Under the pieces are notes generated by a model that worked only from the letters and a program-made list of their open reading frames with translations, did no database searches and had not been told where the DNA came from. A DNA stretch of 61,890 bases, taken from positions 1 to 61,890 of the forward strand of contig CAAGAB010000074.1 of the NCBI GenBank assembly GCA_900767685.1. Reading direction: 5' to 3'. Source of the stretch: an uncultured Coprococcus sp. GTDB lineage: Bacteria > Bacillota_A > Clostridia > Lachnospirales > Lachnospiraceae. A program made the translations under genes and the position numbers. Below are positions 45,284 through 54,391 of the stretch, piece after piece; position 1 is the stretch's first letter; each line of letters starts with the position of its first letter.

Positions 45284-46498
45284 ATGGAGAATTGGAATGC
45301 ATATATGGATGTCCTTTTTGTTTTACAGGAGATCCGGAGGATAGGAGACTCTATCTGGCTGTATGCCATAATACTGCTACTGGTGACGGCTGCGGTGATA
45401 CTCATCGCCGTGAAACTTAGGGGCAGGCGTGAAAATGATGGCGATGCTGTGGACGGGGATGGAGAAATAGACAATAATGACAGAGTCCCAAATGTCAGAA
45501 ACGAGGAAGATAAAAATGCGGGTGACAGAAGTGTGAGTAATAGAAGTGTGAGTGACAAAAGTGCGGGTTATAGAAGTGCAGATAACAGAAATATAGGTGA
45601 TAGAGATGCAGGAGATAGAAATGTAGAAGATAGAAATGTAGGAGGTATAAGTGCAATTGATAGAGATGTGGGTGGCAGAAATGTAAGCGACAGAAATACG
45701 AATGAATCAGGAATGATGACAATCATCATAGACGCCCTGGGAGGAATGGATAATATATATAACCTGGCGTGCAGTGATACAAGGCTGAGAGTAACGGTGA
45801 ATGACGGAACACTTGTGAACCGTATGAGATTTAAATCTTCTGGCGCACTGGGGGTTCTTGCTAAGGGGCGGCAGGTTCAGGTGTTTTATGAAGATCAGGT
45901 GGAACGCATTTGCGGGGAGCTTAAGAGATATATTGAGAGTCGCAGATATGTTGGATCAGGTAAGGAGGAGATCGATCATGAAAGAGTGCTTAAGAAAGTG
46001 TATGTGCCTGTTGAAGGTGATGTTGTGCGCGTATCTGATATTCATTGCATACAGGACGTGGGAGACGGGTGTATCGGCGTGTGTGCGATTCGAGCCGCAC
46101 GGGGAGAGATCAGAGCGCCGTTTGACTGCAAGGTTAGATATAGTAAAACCAGAGCAGGACAGATAGTGTGTGTATCGAAGGAAGGATATACGGTAGAGAT
46201 TTATCTTATAGCTGAAGGGCAGAGGGATTGGCAGAAGGTAAGACAGCCCATAAATATAAGGTTGAAGTGTGACGAGAACGTGAAAGTCAGAAAAGGAGAA
46301 TTGCTGGCAGAATACCCATATGAAACATTTGCGGGGATGGGCGACCAGGTATATGTGGTGATGGAGGCTGGCGTCTGTGGAAACTCAGATGCCTATGATG
46401 GCAGCAGAGAGAAAGCTGCGGACTGCAGCTGCCATCTGAGAGTCAATGCGGGTGAGGGGGTAAACTATGAGTATGTGGCCTGTGAGATAGTTGAGTGA
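45284..46498 (+). CDS. Membrane-anchored PTS EIIB-EIIA-like protein without phosphorylation residues
   Basis: The 404-residue protein has one membrane segment (about 25-43), a pentapeptide-repeat linker (about 80-140), an EIIB-glucose-like domain (about 145-225) and an EIIA-glucose-like domain (about 245-390); no EIIC. In EIIB of Bacillus PtsG the active Cys is in NLDACITRLR. Here the same segment reads NLACSDTRLR, so the aligned position is Ser164 and the only Cys is one residue upstream. In EIIA the phospho-His segments THHAIG/EILIHFG are YSKTRAGQIV and VEIYLIAEG, without either His. EIIB and EIIA core strands are otherwise recognisable. It cannot take part in sugar phosphotransfer as such, and may act as a sensor or scaffold. 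AGGAGG precedes the ATG. Confidence 0.75.
   Translation: MENWNAYMDVLFVLQEIRRIGDSIWLYAIILLLVTAAVILIAVKLRGRRENDGDAVDGDGEIDNNDRVPNVRNEEDKNAGDRSVSNRSVSDKSAGYRSADNRNIGDRDAGDRNVEDRNVGGISAIDRDVGGRNVSDRNTNESGMMTIIIDALGGMDNIYNLACSDTRLRVTVNDGTLVNRMRFKSSGALGVLAKGRQVQVFYEDQVERICGELKRYIESRRYVGSGKEEIDHERVLKKVYVPVEGDVVRVSDIHCIQDVGDGCIGVCAIRAARGEIRAPFDCKVRYSKTRAGQIVCVSKEGYTVEIYLIAEGQRDWQKVRQPINIRLKCDENVKVRKGELLAEYPYETFAGMGDQVYVVMEAGVCGNSDAYDGSREKAADCSCHLRVNAGEGVNYEYVACEIVE
45521..45703 (+). repeat. 15-bp minisatellite coding for pentapeptides in the PTS-like protein
   Basis: About twelve 15-base units encode variants of GDRSV, SNRSV, GDRDA, EDRNV and GGRNV. Arg is the most constant residue. The block joins the membrane segment to the EIIB-like domain and is a candidate for length variation. 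Confidence 0.8.
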
Positions 46499-46565
46499 TC
46501 CGGGATGATAACGGTGATGTGGTGGCAGAAAGATATCTGCTCACACCTTAATAGGATCACATGTG

Positions 46566-47099
46566 TTAATCCCGGACTGCGCGCTCGATTATTCCGGCCA
46601 GAGTATCGATAACCTTTGCAGGATCCTGATCCTTGTACTTCAGGAATGTGTATGCACAGCCCTGAATGAACATGGAAAGCTCGACATTCTTGGACAGATC
46701 ATCGCGGAATTCAGGACGCACATCATATATCTTCTCTTTGATGAGTGCATCAAGTTTGTTGGTGAGTATGCCGTAGCTTCTGTTGTCATCCGGAAAGAGA
46801 ATAGAGAACAGATGTCCCTGGTTTATAAATGCGCTGCAAAGCTGGCGGCTTGCCTCCGCCGGATTGGTCAGCATGTATTCAGGGTTAGGGATATCTCCTA
46901 TGAGAGACAGAAGGGCATCATTTTCAAGATATTCGGACAGATCATAGATATCCTGAAAATGCAGATAGAATGTCTGCTTGCTGATGTTCGCCTTTTCAGT
47001 AAGTTCTTTCACAGTGATCTTTTCGACAGGCTTGGTTGCGCGCAGTTCTATGAAAGCGCTGAATAAGCTGTTGCGGGTTCTCTGAATTCTTCTGTCCAT
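46566..47099 (-). CDS. TetR-family transcriptional regulator
   Basis: The 177-residue protein has the TetR helix-turn-helix near the N-terminus (FIELRATKPVEKITVKELTEKANISKQTFYLHF) and an all-helical ligand domain. The F/Y-rich HTH end (SKQTFYLHFQDIYDL) is characteristic. AAAGGAG precedes the ATG. It is divergent from glgB, with a 22-bp palindrome in between that is a candidate operator. The ligand is unknown. Confidence 0.88.
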   Translation of the reverse strand: MDRRIQRTRNSLFSAFIELRATKPVEKITVKELTEKANISKQTFYLHFQDIYDLSEYLENDALLSLIGDIPNPEYMLTNPAEASRQLCSAFINQGHLFSILFPDDNRSYGILTNKLDALIKEKIYDVRPEFRDDLSKNVELSMFIQGCAYTFLKYKDQDPAKVIDTLAGIIERAVRD

Positions 47100-47234
47100 A
47101 AAAGCTCCTTTCTGATCCCCATTGATGTGGTCAGCATAATGGCAAATTTATAGTCTGTATACGGCTGATTTTTTATAGAATACACCAAAATGAATATATA
47201 GTCAAAAGGGAGTGCCAAATTCTGTTAATTATCA

Positions 47235-47256
47235 ATAATTGCCTATAGTCAATTAT
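47235..47256. promoter_or_regulatory. 22-bp palindrome, candidate TetR operator
   Basis: ATAATTG and CAATTAT flank a CTATAG-centred core, so the 22 bases are palindromic except for one mismatched pair. The site lies 136 bases from the tetR start and about 150 bases from the glgB start. TATAGTCAA-like half elements recur at about 47197 and 47334. Confidence 0.55.
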
Positions 47257-47404
47257 TTTACCTTTGTCTATAACGGTATATTCATATAGAACTGAAACGG
47301 AGTTATACTAATTGCAAGTTTACTACAGTCAATAAATATGTTGATCTTGTGCGGATACTGGCTGCAATGGATAAGATGGCGAGAGTTATTATGGAGGGAT
47401 TGTT

Positions 47405-49282
47405 ATGGATCTGTATGAATTTTATTCGGGAAAGTGCTTTGATGCCTACAATGAGATGGGTGCCCATGTTGTGAAGGAAAGCGTGGGTAAGAGCAGAAAG
47501 AAGACGGCTACAGGGGTAAATTTTGTGACATATGCACCTAATGCGGAATCAGTGACGGTGACAGGAGAATTCAACTCGTGGGGAGAAACTGCTATGGAAA
47601 GATGTTATGACGGCAGCTTTTTCAAATGCTTTGTGCCCGGAGCTGAGGTTGGGCAGATGTACAAATATAAGATATATCAGAGGGATGGACATTGCGTTGA
47701 CCACTGCGACCCATATGGATTTGGAATGGAACTACGTCCGGCATTTGCATCTGTGATAAGGGACATGGACGAGTATACATTTGGCGATGCCAGATGGATG
47801 CGGACTAGAAATGAGTGCAAGGGAGGTCCGCTCAATGTCTATGAGATGCACATGGGCTCATGGCACTGTAAGCCGGTGTACGACGAGAGCGGAAAGCAGC
47901 TCACCCCAGAGGAGGTCATCGAGGCTGACAGAGTGTCTGAGGGCTGGTATACATACAGGGAGATAGCACCGATGCTCGTGGAATATCTAAAGGAACAGGG
48001 GTACAACTATGTGGAGTTTATGCCTCTCTCAGAGCATCCGTGTGATGAGTCATGGGGCTATCAGAATACGGGTTTCTTCAGTCCGACGGCGAGATATGGA
48101 ACTGCGGATGACCTGAAGTTCCTGATAGATACCCTGCACAAGAATGGCATAGGTGCGATCATGGATTATGTGCCTGTGCATTTTGCACTGGATGGATACG
48201 GACTTGCAAAGTACGATGGGACTAATCTGTATGAGCATCCTACTGACGATGTGGGATACAGCGAGTGGGGCAGCAAGAACTTTATCCATTCAAAAGGAGA
48301 GGTTCAGACTTTTTTAAAGAGTGCGGCAAATTACTGGCTGACAGAGTATCATTTTGACGGGCTCAGGATGGATGCCATCAGCAGGATAATATACTGGATG
48401 GGCGATGAATCCAGAGGTGTAAATGACAGAGCCGTGGAGTTCATAAAGGGACTTAACCAGGGGCTGAAGGAGAGACATCCTTCATGTATACTCTGCGCGG
48501 AGGATTCAACGGATTACAAGGGGACGACCAAAGAAGTAAAGTATGGTGGTCTCGGCTTTGATTATAAATGGGATATGGGATGGATGAACGATACTCTGAA
48601 TTTTTTCAGGACTCTTCCGTTTTGCAGAGGGGATCAGTATCATAAATTATCGTTTTCCATGATGTACTTCTACAATGAGAGATATATGCTGCCACTCTCC
48701 CATGATGAGGTTGTTCATGGCAAGGCTACCATAATACAGAAGATGGCCGGTTCATATGAAGAAAAGTTTCCAAATGTCAAGGCGCTCTATGCATATATGT
48801 ACGCACATCCCGGCAAGAAACTCAACTTCATGGGCAACGAGATAGCTCAGTTTCGTGAGTGGGACGAAAAGCGAGAGCAGGATTGGGATATCCTCAAGTA
48901 TCCAAATCACGATTCGTTCAACAGATATATAAGAGATCTGAACAGTCTCTACATGAAAGAACCTGCTCTGTCAGAGTGGGACGATGATCCGCATGGATTT
49001 GATTGGATACTTTGCGGCAAAGAACAGGATGTGGTATACATTTTCCAGAGGGTTGTGAATGACAACAAGATAGTTGTCGTGCTCAACCTCTCAGGCAATA
49101 CATACAAGGATTATCATTTCAGATACGGCGAGGGCGGTTCCATGAAAGTCCTGATGAACACAGATTGGAATAAGTATGGCGGAAATACTAAGGACACTGT
49201 AAAGAGCATCAAGGGCGTGTGTGGCGACTTCGGATTTGACCTGCCAGCACTTTCGGCAATGTACCTTAAGCCGGTGGACTAG
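47405..49282 (+). CDS. glgB: 1,4-alpha-glucan branching enzyme
   Basis: GlgB introduces alpha-1,6 branches in glycogen. The 625-residue protein has an N-terminal CBM48 (VNFVTYAPNAESVTVTGEFNSWG), the GH13 catalytic barrel and a C-terminal beta domain. Catalytic residues are present: Asp in FDGLRMDAI, Glu in LCAEDST and Asp in LPLSHDEVVHGK, with DYVPVHF in region I. GGAGG lies 6 bases before the ATG. The gene is alone; no glgC, glgD, glgA or glgP is next to it. Confidence 0.96.
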   Translation: MDLYEFYSGKCFDAYNEMGAHVVKESVGKSRKKTATGVNFVTYAPNAESVTVTGEFNSWGETAMERCYDGSFFKCFVPGAEVGQMYKYKIYQRDGHCVDHCDPYGFGMELRPAFASVIRDMDEYTFGDARWMRTRNECKGGPLNVYEMHMGSWHCKPVYDESGKQLTPEEVIEADRVSEGWYTYREIAPMLVEYLKEQGYNYVEFMPLSEHPCDESWGYQNTGFFSPTARYGTADDLKFLIDTLHKNGIGAIMDYVPVHFALDGYGLAKYDGTNLYEHPTDDVGYSEWGSKNFIHSKGEVQTFLKSAANYWLTEYHFDGLRMDAISRIIYWMGDESRGVNDRAVEFIKGLNQGLKERHPSCILCAEDSTDYKGTTKEVKYGGLGFDYKWDMGWMNDTLNFFRTLPFCRGDQYHKLSFSMMYFYNERYMLPLSHDEVVHGKATIIQKMAGSYEEKFPNVKALYAYMYAHPGKKLNFMGNEIAQFREWDEKREQDWDILKYPNHDSFNRYIRDLNSLYMKEPALSEWDDDPHGFDWILCGKEQDVVYIFQRVVNDNKIVVVLNLSGNTYKDYHFRYGEGGSMKVLMNTDWNKYGGNTKDTVKSIKGVCGDFGFDLPALSAMYLKPVD

Positions 49283-49379
49283 GAAATGTGAATCATTGAG
49301 ACAAAATAAGTAGTTGCCTGATATATACAATCCATGTTATAAGTGAAAAACAACAATTAATGATATTATTACAAAGACA

Positions 49380-49442
49380 GGCACTTTATGGTGTAGAAAT
49401 GGTCTGGGACATATGCCTCAGACATCTATGCTATAAAGTGCC
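49380..49442 (+). promoter_or_regulatory. Leader hairpin upstream of the ABC-F ribosome site
   Basis: GGCACTTTAT at 49380-49389 pairs perfectly with ATAAAGTGCC at 49433-49442. The loop can also pair internally: GTCTG at 49412-49416 with CAGAC at 49420-49424, or alternatively with the CAGAC at 49450-49454 just before the AAGGAG. No T run follows, so it is not a plain terminator. Alternative pairing near the ribosome site would fit translational or attenuation control of an ABC-F gene; this is inference. Confidence 0.5.
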
Positions 49443-49464
49443 GTCCGTCAGACAAGGAGAATTT

Positions 49465-51021
49465 ATGATATTAGATGTAAGTAATCTCAGCCACGGATTT
49501 GGCGACAGGGCGATATTTGAAAATGTGTCATTCAGACTGCTGGCAGGTGAACATATAGGGCTGGTAGGTGCAAATGGCGAGGGCAAATCAACATTTATGA
49601 ATATAGTGACAGGCAGCCTTATGCCGGATGAGGGAACTGTGACATGGGCGAAGAACGTGAAGGTTGGATATCTTGACCAGCATACAGTTCTGGAACCAGG
49701 CATGACCATAGGCGGAGTCCTGAAGGATGCATTCTCCAGGCTTTTTGATATGGAGAAGAGGATAAATGAGATATGTGATAAGCTTGCCGAAGTCACGGAC
49801 GAGGAGGAGATGAACGCGCTGCTTGAGGAGATGGGACTTCTTCAGGATCTCTTGGACAGCCATGACTTCTATATAATAGATTCCAAAGTCGAGGAGGTTG
49901 CCAGAGCATTTGACTTGCTGCAGCTGGGGCTTGACAAGGATGTGACGGAATTGTCTGGCGGCCAGAGGACAAAGGTTCTGCTGGCGAAGCTTCTGCTTGA
50001 GAAGCCGGAGATCCTTCTGCTTGATGAGCCGACAAACTATCTGGATGCTCACCACATAGAGTGGCTCAAGAGATACCTGCAGGAGTATGAAAATGCGTTT
50101 ATACTTATCTCGCATGATATTCCGTTCCTAAATTCGGTTGTAAATATCATATATCATATGGAAAATTGCCAGCTAGGCAGATATGTGGGCGACTATGACA
50201 AGTTCCAGGAGGTCTATGCGGTGAAGAAATCCCAGCTTGAGGCTGCATATAGAAAACAGCAGCAGGAGATTTCAGAGCTTAAAGATTTTGTGGCGAGGAA
50301 TAAGGCGAGGGTTGCCACCAGAAATATGGCGATGTCCAGACAGAAGAAACTTGACAAGATGGATGTTATCCAGCTTGAGCGCGAGAAACCAAAACCGGAA
50401 TTCAACTTCAAAGAGGCGAGAACCTCCGGTAAGGTTATATTCGAGACAGATGATCTGGTGATAGGATATAGTAAGGAAAAGCCGCTCTCCAAGCCGATGA
50501 ACCTCCGAATGGAACGAGGCGACAAGATAGCCATCACAGGTACAAATGGTATTGGAAAGACAACGTTCCTCAAGAGTGTGCTGGGGCTTATCCCTGCCAT
50601 ATCAGGCAAGGCACAGCTTGGAGATTATCTTCATATCGGATATTTTGAGCAGGAGGTAAAAGCGAGTGAGAACACCTGCCTACAGGAGATATGGGAGGAG
50701 TTCCCGGGATATACGCAGTATGAAGTGCGCGCGGCTCTTGCAAAGTGCGGACTCACCACCAAGCATATAGAGAGCAAGGTTAAGGTTCTCTCCGGTGGAG
50801 AGCAGGCAAAGGTGAGACTGTGCAAACTCATCAACTCTGATACGAATGTACTTTTGCTTGATGAGCCGACTAACCATCTGGATGTGGATGCCAAGGATGA
50901 GCTGAAACGCGCTCTCTCTGAGTACAAGGGCTCGATACTTCTCGTGTGTCATGAGCCGGAATTTTACGATGGCCTTGTGACGGATGTGTGGAATCTGGAG
51001 CAGTATACATTATTACAGTAG
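49465..51021 (+). CDS. ABC-F family ATPase
   Basis: I choose ATG 49465 (AAGGAG 5 bases upstream), where the canonical start MILDVSNLSHGFG begins; the frame is open 35 codons further upstream through the hairpin. The 518-residue soluble protein has two ABC domains: GANGEGKST, LSGGQRTKVLLAKLLL, LLLDEPTNYLD and GTNGIGKTT, LSGGEQAKVRLCKL, LLLDEPTNHLD, with the arm/linker between (about 225-300). It has no C-terminal coiled coil, unlike the Uup-like protein at 37033. Ribosome-associated translation factor or antibiotic-protection protein; which drug, if any, is not readable. Confidence 0.9.
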   Translation: MILDVSNLSHGFGDRAIFENVSFRLLAGEHIGLVGANGEGKSTFMNIVTGSLMPDEGTVTWAKNVKVGYLDQHTVLEPGMTIGGVLKDAFSRLFDMEKRINEICDKLAEVTDEEEMNALLEEMGLLQDLLDSHDFYIIDSKVEEVARAFDLLQLGLDKDVTELSGGQRTKVLLAKLLLEKPEILLLDEPTNYLDAHHIEWLKRYLQEYENAFILISHDIPFLNSVVNIIYHMENCQLGRYVGDYDKFQEVYAVKKSQLEAAYRKQQQEISELKDFVARNKARVATRNMAMSRQKKLDKMDVIQLEREKPKPEFNFKEARTSGKVIFETDDLVIGYSKEKPLSKPMNLRMERGDKIAITGTNGIGKTTFLKSVLGLIPAISGKAQLGDYLHIGYFEQEVKASENTCLQEIWEEFPGYTQYEVRAALAKCGLTTKHIESKVKVLSGGEQAKVRLCKLINSDTNVLLLDEPTNHLDVDAKDELKRALSEYKGSILLVCHEPEFYDGLVTDVWNLEQYTLLQ

Positions 51022-51069
51022 ATGATGAGGCGCAGAAATCAATTTAGAATAAGAAGATGGAGATGCTGA

Positions 51070-52938
51070 ATGGATATACTTGAAAGTTTAAAGAATAAAC
51101 TGCTTGTAGCAGATGGCGCGTTTGGAACATGCTATGTTGCAATGTATGGTGAGCAGGGGACGGTCGCCCCTGAACTTGCAAATATACGCCATCCTGAGCG
51201 TGTGCTTGAGATACATAAGGAGTACGTGAAGGCGGGAGCCGGGCTTATAAGAACCAATACATTTGCCGCAAATACGGCAAGTCTGGATGCGGATATGGAT
51301 TATGTGATCGCAAATGTGCGGTCAGCGGTGAAACTTGCGAAAAGGGCTGCGGGAGATCTTTTATGCGAGGACTGTACCGGAACAGAAGGAGTGGGTAAGC
51401 CCTGGAATGATGATGCTGGAACAGCTTATAAAAAAGTCTATATTGCCGGAGATATAGGCCCAATCCCTGCGGATGCGGGACTTACACTGAATGAGAGAAT
51501 TTGGCAGTATAAACTATTGGGTGAGACCATGCAGGATATGGGTGTGGATATTGTCTGGTTTGAGACATTTCCAGAGTTCAATGTGCTTGAACCTGTGGTG
51601 AAGCATCTGAAAGCCAGAAAGGATACACCGGTGATGGTGTCGTTCTGTGTGAACCAGTTTGGATACAGCAACTGTGGATTTTCGGCAAGGGCGCTGCTCT
51701 CTCAGGCGGCAGGGAATCCGGATGTGGACTGCGTTGGCTTTAATTGCGGAGTAGGCCCTTATCATATGCTTCAGCTTCTGAAAAAGCTGGATGTAGACTG
51801 TGGAAAACCTGTATCGATAATGCCAAATGCGGGATACCCAAAATTCACACAGAGCAGACTGGTGTTCAATGATAACAAAGAGGGATTCATAGATAAGATC
51901 CAGGATATAGCTGCACTTGGAATAGATATAATAGGTGGCTGCTGTGGAACAAATCCTGAATATATAAAGCAGATCACTGCTCGGGTGGAGACAGGAAGGA
52001 TAGTCAGAACAGCCAAAATGCATGTAGAAAAACAGCAGTCTGGCAGTACCTCAAAGGACAATTTCCTCAAAGGCCGTCTTGATGGAGAAGCTGTGGCCTC
52101 GGAAAATACAGGTGCACACAAGCTGATCGCGGTCGAGCTTGCCCCTCCGGTGGATGACAATGACCAGAAACTGCTTGATGCAGCCCATATACTTAAGCAG
52201 TCACATGTGGACGTGGTGACATTTCCTGATTCACCATCGGGAAGAACCAGAGCGGATTCCATACTCATGGCTGAGAAAGTCTATAAGGAGACGGGGCTTC
52301 GGGTTATGCCACATCTGTGTTGTAGAGATAAAAACGCTATAGCTATAAGGGGAAGTGTTCTCGGAGCACAGCTTAACGGCATAAAGGATTTTCTTGTTAT
52401 AACAGGGGATCCGGTTCCGGTTATGTTCAGACAGACGACCAGAAGCGTGTTCAACTTTGACTCGGTTGGCATGATGAAGCTGCTGCAGTCGATGAATGAA
52501 GAGGTGTTCATAGGAGATAAGATAACCTACGGCGGTGCGATCAATCAGAACAGGTTAAATACCAGATTCGAGACAGACAGGATAAAGAGAAAGATGGAGG
52601 CGGGAGCCGAGTTTTTCCTGACCCAGCCGGTATTTTCAAGGCAGCAGGCGCAGGTGCTCAGGGCGATGAAGGCTGAGACCGGTGCGACCATTCTGGTGGG
52701 TGTGATGCCACTGGTGAGCCGGAGAAATGCCCTTTTCATGAAAAATGAGATGGCGGGCATAGAGATTCCTGACGAGATCATAGAGAGATATGGCGAGAAT
52801 GCGACGAGACAGGAAGGTGAAGAGTGTGGTATTCAGATAGCCAGGGAGATACTGGGGTACACTGATGATTTTGCGGATGGATATTACTTCTCGTTTCCAT
52901 TTAACAGGGTACATATGTTGGCACATATCGTTGACTAA
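51070..52938 (+). CDS. Homocysteine S-methyltransferase-methylenetetrahydrofolate reductase fusion (YitJ-like)
   Basis: The 622-residue bifunctional protein starts with a homocysteine methyltransferase domain (LLVADGAFGTCYVAMYGEQG; FNCGVGP and GGCCGTNP carry the Zn-binding Cys) up to about residue 300, and a C-terminal MTHFR barrel (about 350-620: VELAPPVDDNDQK, DFLVITGDPVP, EFFLTQPVFSRQQ). MTHFR supplies 5-methyltetrahydrofolate; the methyltransferase half passes a methyl group to homocysteine. Similar fusions are common in Firmicutes. GGAG lies 9 bases before the ATG. It follows the ABC-F gene by 48 bases. Confidence 0.88.
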   Translation: MDILESLKNKLLVADGAFGTCYVAMYGEQGTVAPELANIRHPERVLEIHKEYVKAGAGLIRTNTFAANTASLDADMDYVIANVRSAVKLAKRAAGDLLCEDCTGTEGVGKPWNDDAGTAYKKVYIAGDIGPIPADAGLTLNERIWQYKLLGETMQDMGVDIVWFETFPEFNVLEPVVKHLKARKDTPVMVSFCVNQFGYSNCGFSARALLSQAAGNPDVDCVGFNCGVGPYHMLQLLKKLDVDCGKPVSIMPNAGYPKFTQSRLVFNDNKEGFIDKIQDIAALGIDIIGGCCGTNPEYIKQITARVETGRIVRTAKMHVEKQQSGSTSKDNFLKGRLDGEAVASENTGAHKLIAVELAPPVDDNDQKLLDAAHILKQSHVDVVTFPDSPSGRTRADSILMAEKVYKETGLRVMPHLCCRDKNAIAIRGSVLGAQLNGIKDFLVITGDPVPVMFRQTTRSVFNFDSVGMMKLLQSMNEEVFIGDKITYGGAINQNRLNTRFETDRIKRKMEAGAEFFLTQPVFSRQQAQVLRAMKAETGATILVGVMPLVSRRNALFMKNEMAGIEIPDEIIERYGENATRQEGEECGIQIAREILGYTDDFADGYYFSFPFNRVHMLAHIVD

Positions 52939-53026
52939 AATATGAGACGAGGTTATTATGGAATAAGCTGGTTTACATGCAGTGGATAAAATACAGGATG
53001 CGCGGGGTGCGCAGAAAGGAACAGAC

Positions 53027-54196
53027 ATGGATTACAATAGTTTAAGTCTTAAAATGCATGAGGAGCATAAGGGTAAGGTAGAGGTAGTGTCCAAAGTATC
53101 AGTAAAGAACAGAGATGATCTGAGCACAGCGTACACACCGGGCGTTGCCGAGCCTTGCAGAAAGATCCGTGACAATAAGGCTGACGTGTACAAATATACA
53201 TGCAAGGGCAACATGGTTGCTGTAGTATCAGATGGAACAGCGGTTCTCGGCCTTGGAGATATAGGACCTGAGGCAGCTATCCCTGTTATGGAAGGCAAAT
53301 CCATACTCTTCAAGGAGTTCGGAGGGGTGGATGCATTCCCGATCTGTCTTGACACGAAGGATGTGGACGAGATCGTAGAGACTGTAAAGCGCATCGCTCC
53401 TGTATTTGGCGGAATCAATCTGGAGGATATATCAGCTCCTAGATGCTTTGAGATAGAGAGAAGGCTTAAGGAGGAGCTAGATATTCCGGTGTTCCATGAC
53501 GATCAGCACGGAACAGCGATAGTTGTGTCAGCGGGACTTATCAATGCGTTAAAGCTTGTCGGCAAGCCATTTGGTGAGGCGAATGTAGTTATCAACGGAG
53601 CAGGTTCAGCAGGTATATCGATATGTAAGCTTCTGCTTCAGCTTGGAATAGGCAATGTGGTCCTTGTGGACAAGCAGGGTGCGCTGTGTCCTGGACAGGA
53701 CTGGATGAACCCGGCTCAGGCTGAGATGGCAGAGATAACCAACAAGGACAGGCAGACAGGCTCTCTTGTGGAGATCATGAAGGGCAAGGATGTATTTGTC
53801 GGAGTTTCGGCTCCGAACATCGTGACAGCTGAGATGGTAGCATCCATGGCAGCAGACCCTATAGTATTTGCCATGGCCAACCCGACACCCGAGATCATGC
53901 CTGAGGAGGCTGCAAAGGGTGGTGTCAGAGTCATGGCTACAGGACGTTCAGATTATCCAAACCAGATCAATAATGTACTTGTGTTCCCTGGAATATTTAG
54001 AGGTGCTCTGGATGCCAAGGCAAAAGGCATAACGGAGGAGATGAAGATGGCTGCAGCCAAGGCGATAGCTTCCATAGTCACAGATGAGGAACTTAAGGAG
54101 GATTACATCATACCGGGTGCATTTGACGACAGAGTTGCAAAAGTAGTAGCAAAGGCTGTTGCAGACGAAGCTGTAAAACTTGGAATCACAAAGTAA
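53027..54196 (+). CDS. NAD(P)-dependent malic enzyme (malate dehydrogenase, decarboxylating)
   Basis: The 389-residue product starts at ATG 53027 (AAGGAA 6 bases upstream); an in-frame GTG further upstream has no ribosome site. Malic-enzyme motifs: STAYTPGVAEPC (catalytic Tyr), FHDDQHGTAIVV (metal-binding Asp pair), VINGAGSAGISICKLLL (NAD-binding) and FAMANPTPEIMPEEA. The short bacterial form (about 390 residues) decarboxylates malate to pyruvate, giving NAD(P)H. A terminator follows. Confidence 0.95.
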   Translation: MDYNSLSLKMHEEHKGKVEVVSKVSVKNRDDLSTAYTPGVAEPCRKIRDNKADVYKYTCKGNMVAVVSDGTAVLGLGDIGPEAAIPVMEGKSILFKEFGGVDAFPICLDTKDVDEIVETVKRIAPVFGGINLEDISAPRCFEIERRLKEELDIPVFHDDQHGTAIVVSAGLINALKLVGKPFGEANVVINGAGSAGISICKLLLQLGIGNVVLVDKQGALCPGQDWMNPAQAEMAEITNKDRQTGSLVEIMKGKDVFVGVSAPNIVTAEMVASMAADPIVFAMANPTPEIMPEEAAKGGVRVMATGRSDYPNQINNVLVFPGIFRGALDAKAKGITEEMKMAAAKAIASIVTDEELKEDYIIPGAFDDRVAKVVAKAVADEAVKLGITK

Positions 54197-54278
54197 GATA
54201 CCAGAAGACAGATATCAAGAGGCAGATATGGCTGAAATCTAACAAAAAATTTATACAAACAAGTAAATATATTTACTA

Positions 54279-54324
54279 AAAACCGCGTTTCATGCAGATA
54301 TTCGTCATGGGATGCGGTTTTTTG
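54279..54324 (+). terminator. Rho-independent terminator after the malic enzyme gene
   Basis: AAAACCGC pairs with GCGGTTTT across a loop that includes a second CATG/CATG pairing, followed by a T6 tract. Confidence 0.8.
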
Positions 54325-54391
54325 TTGAGTTTATTTGTTGTAAAGTAGTCTTATGTTCGAGGGGAACAGTAATGAGATAGGGAGGATGCAA

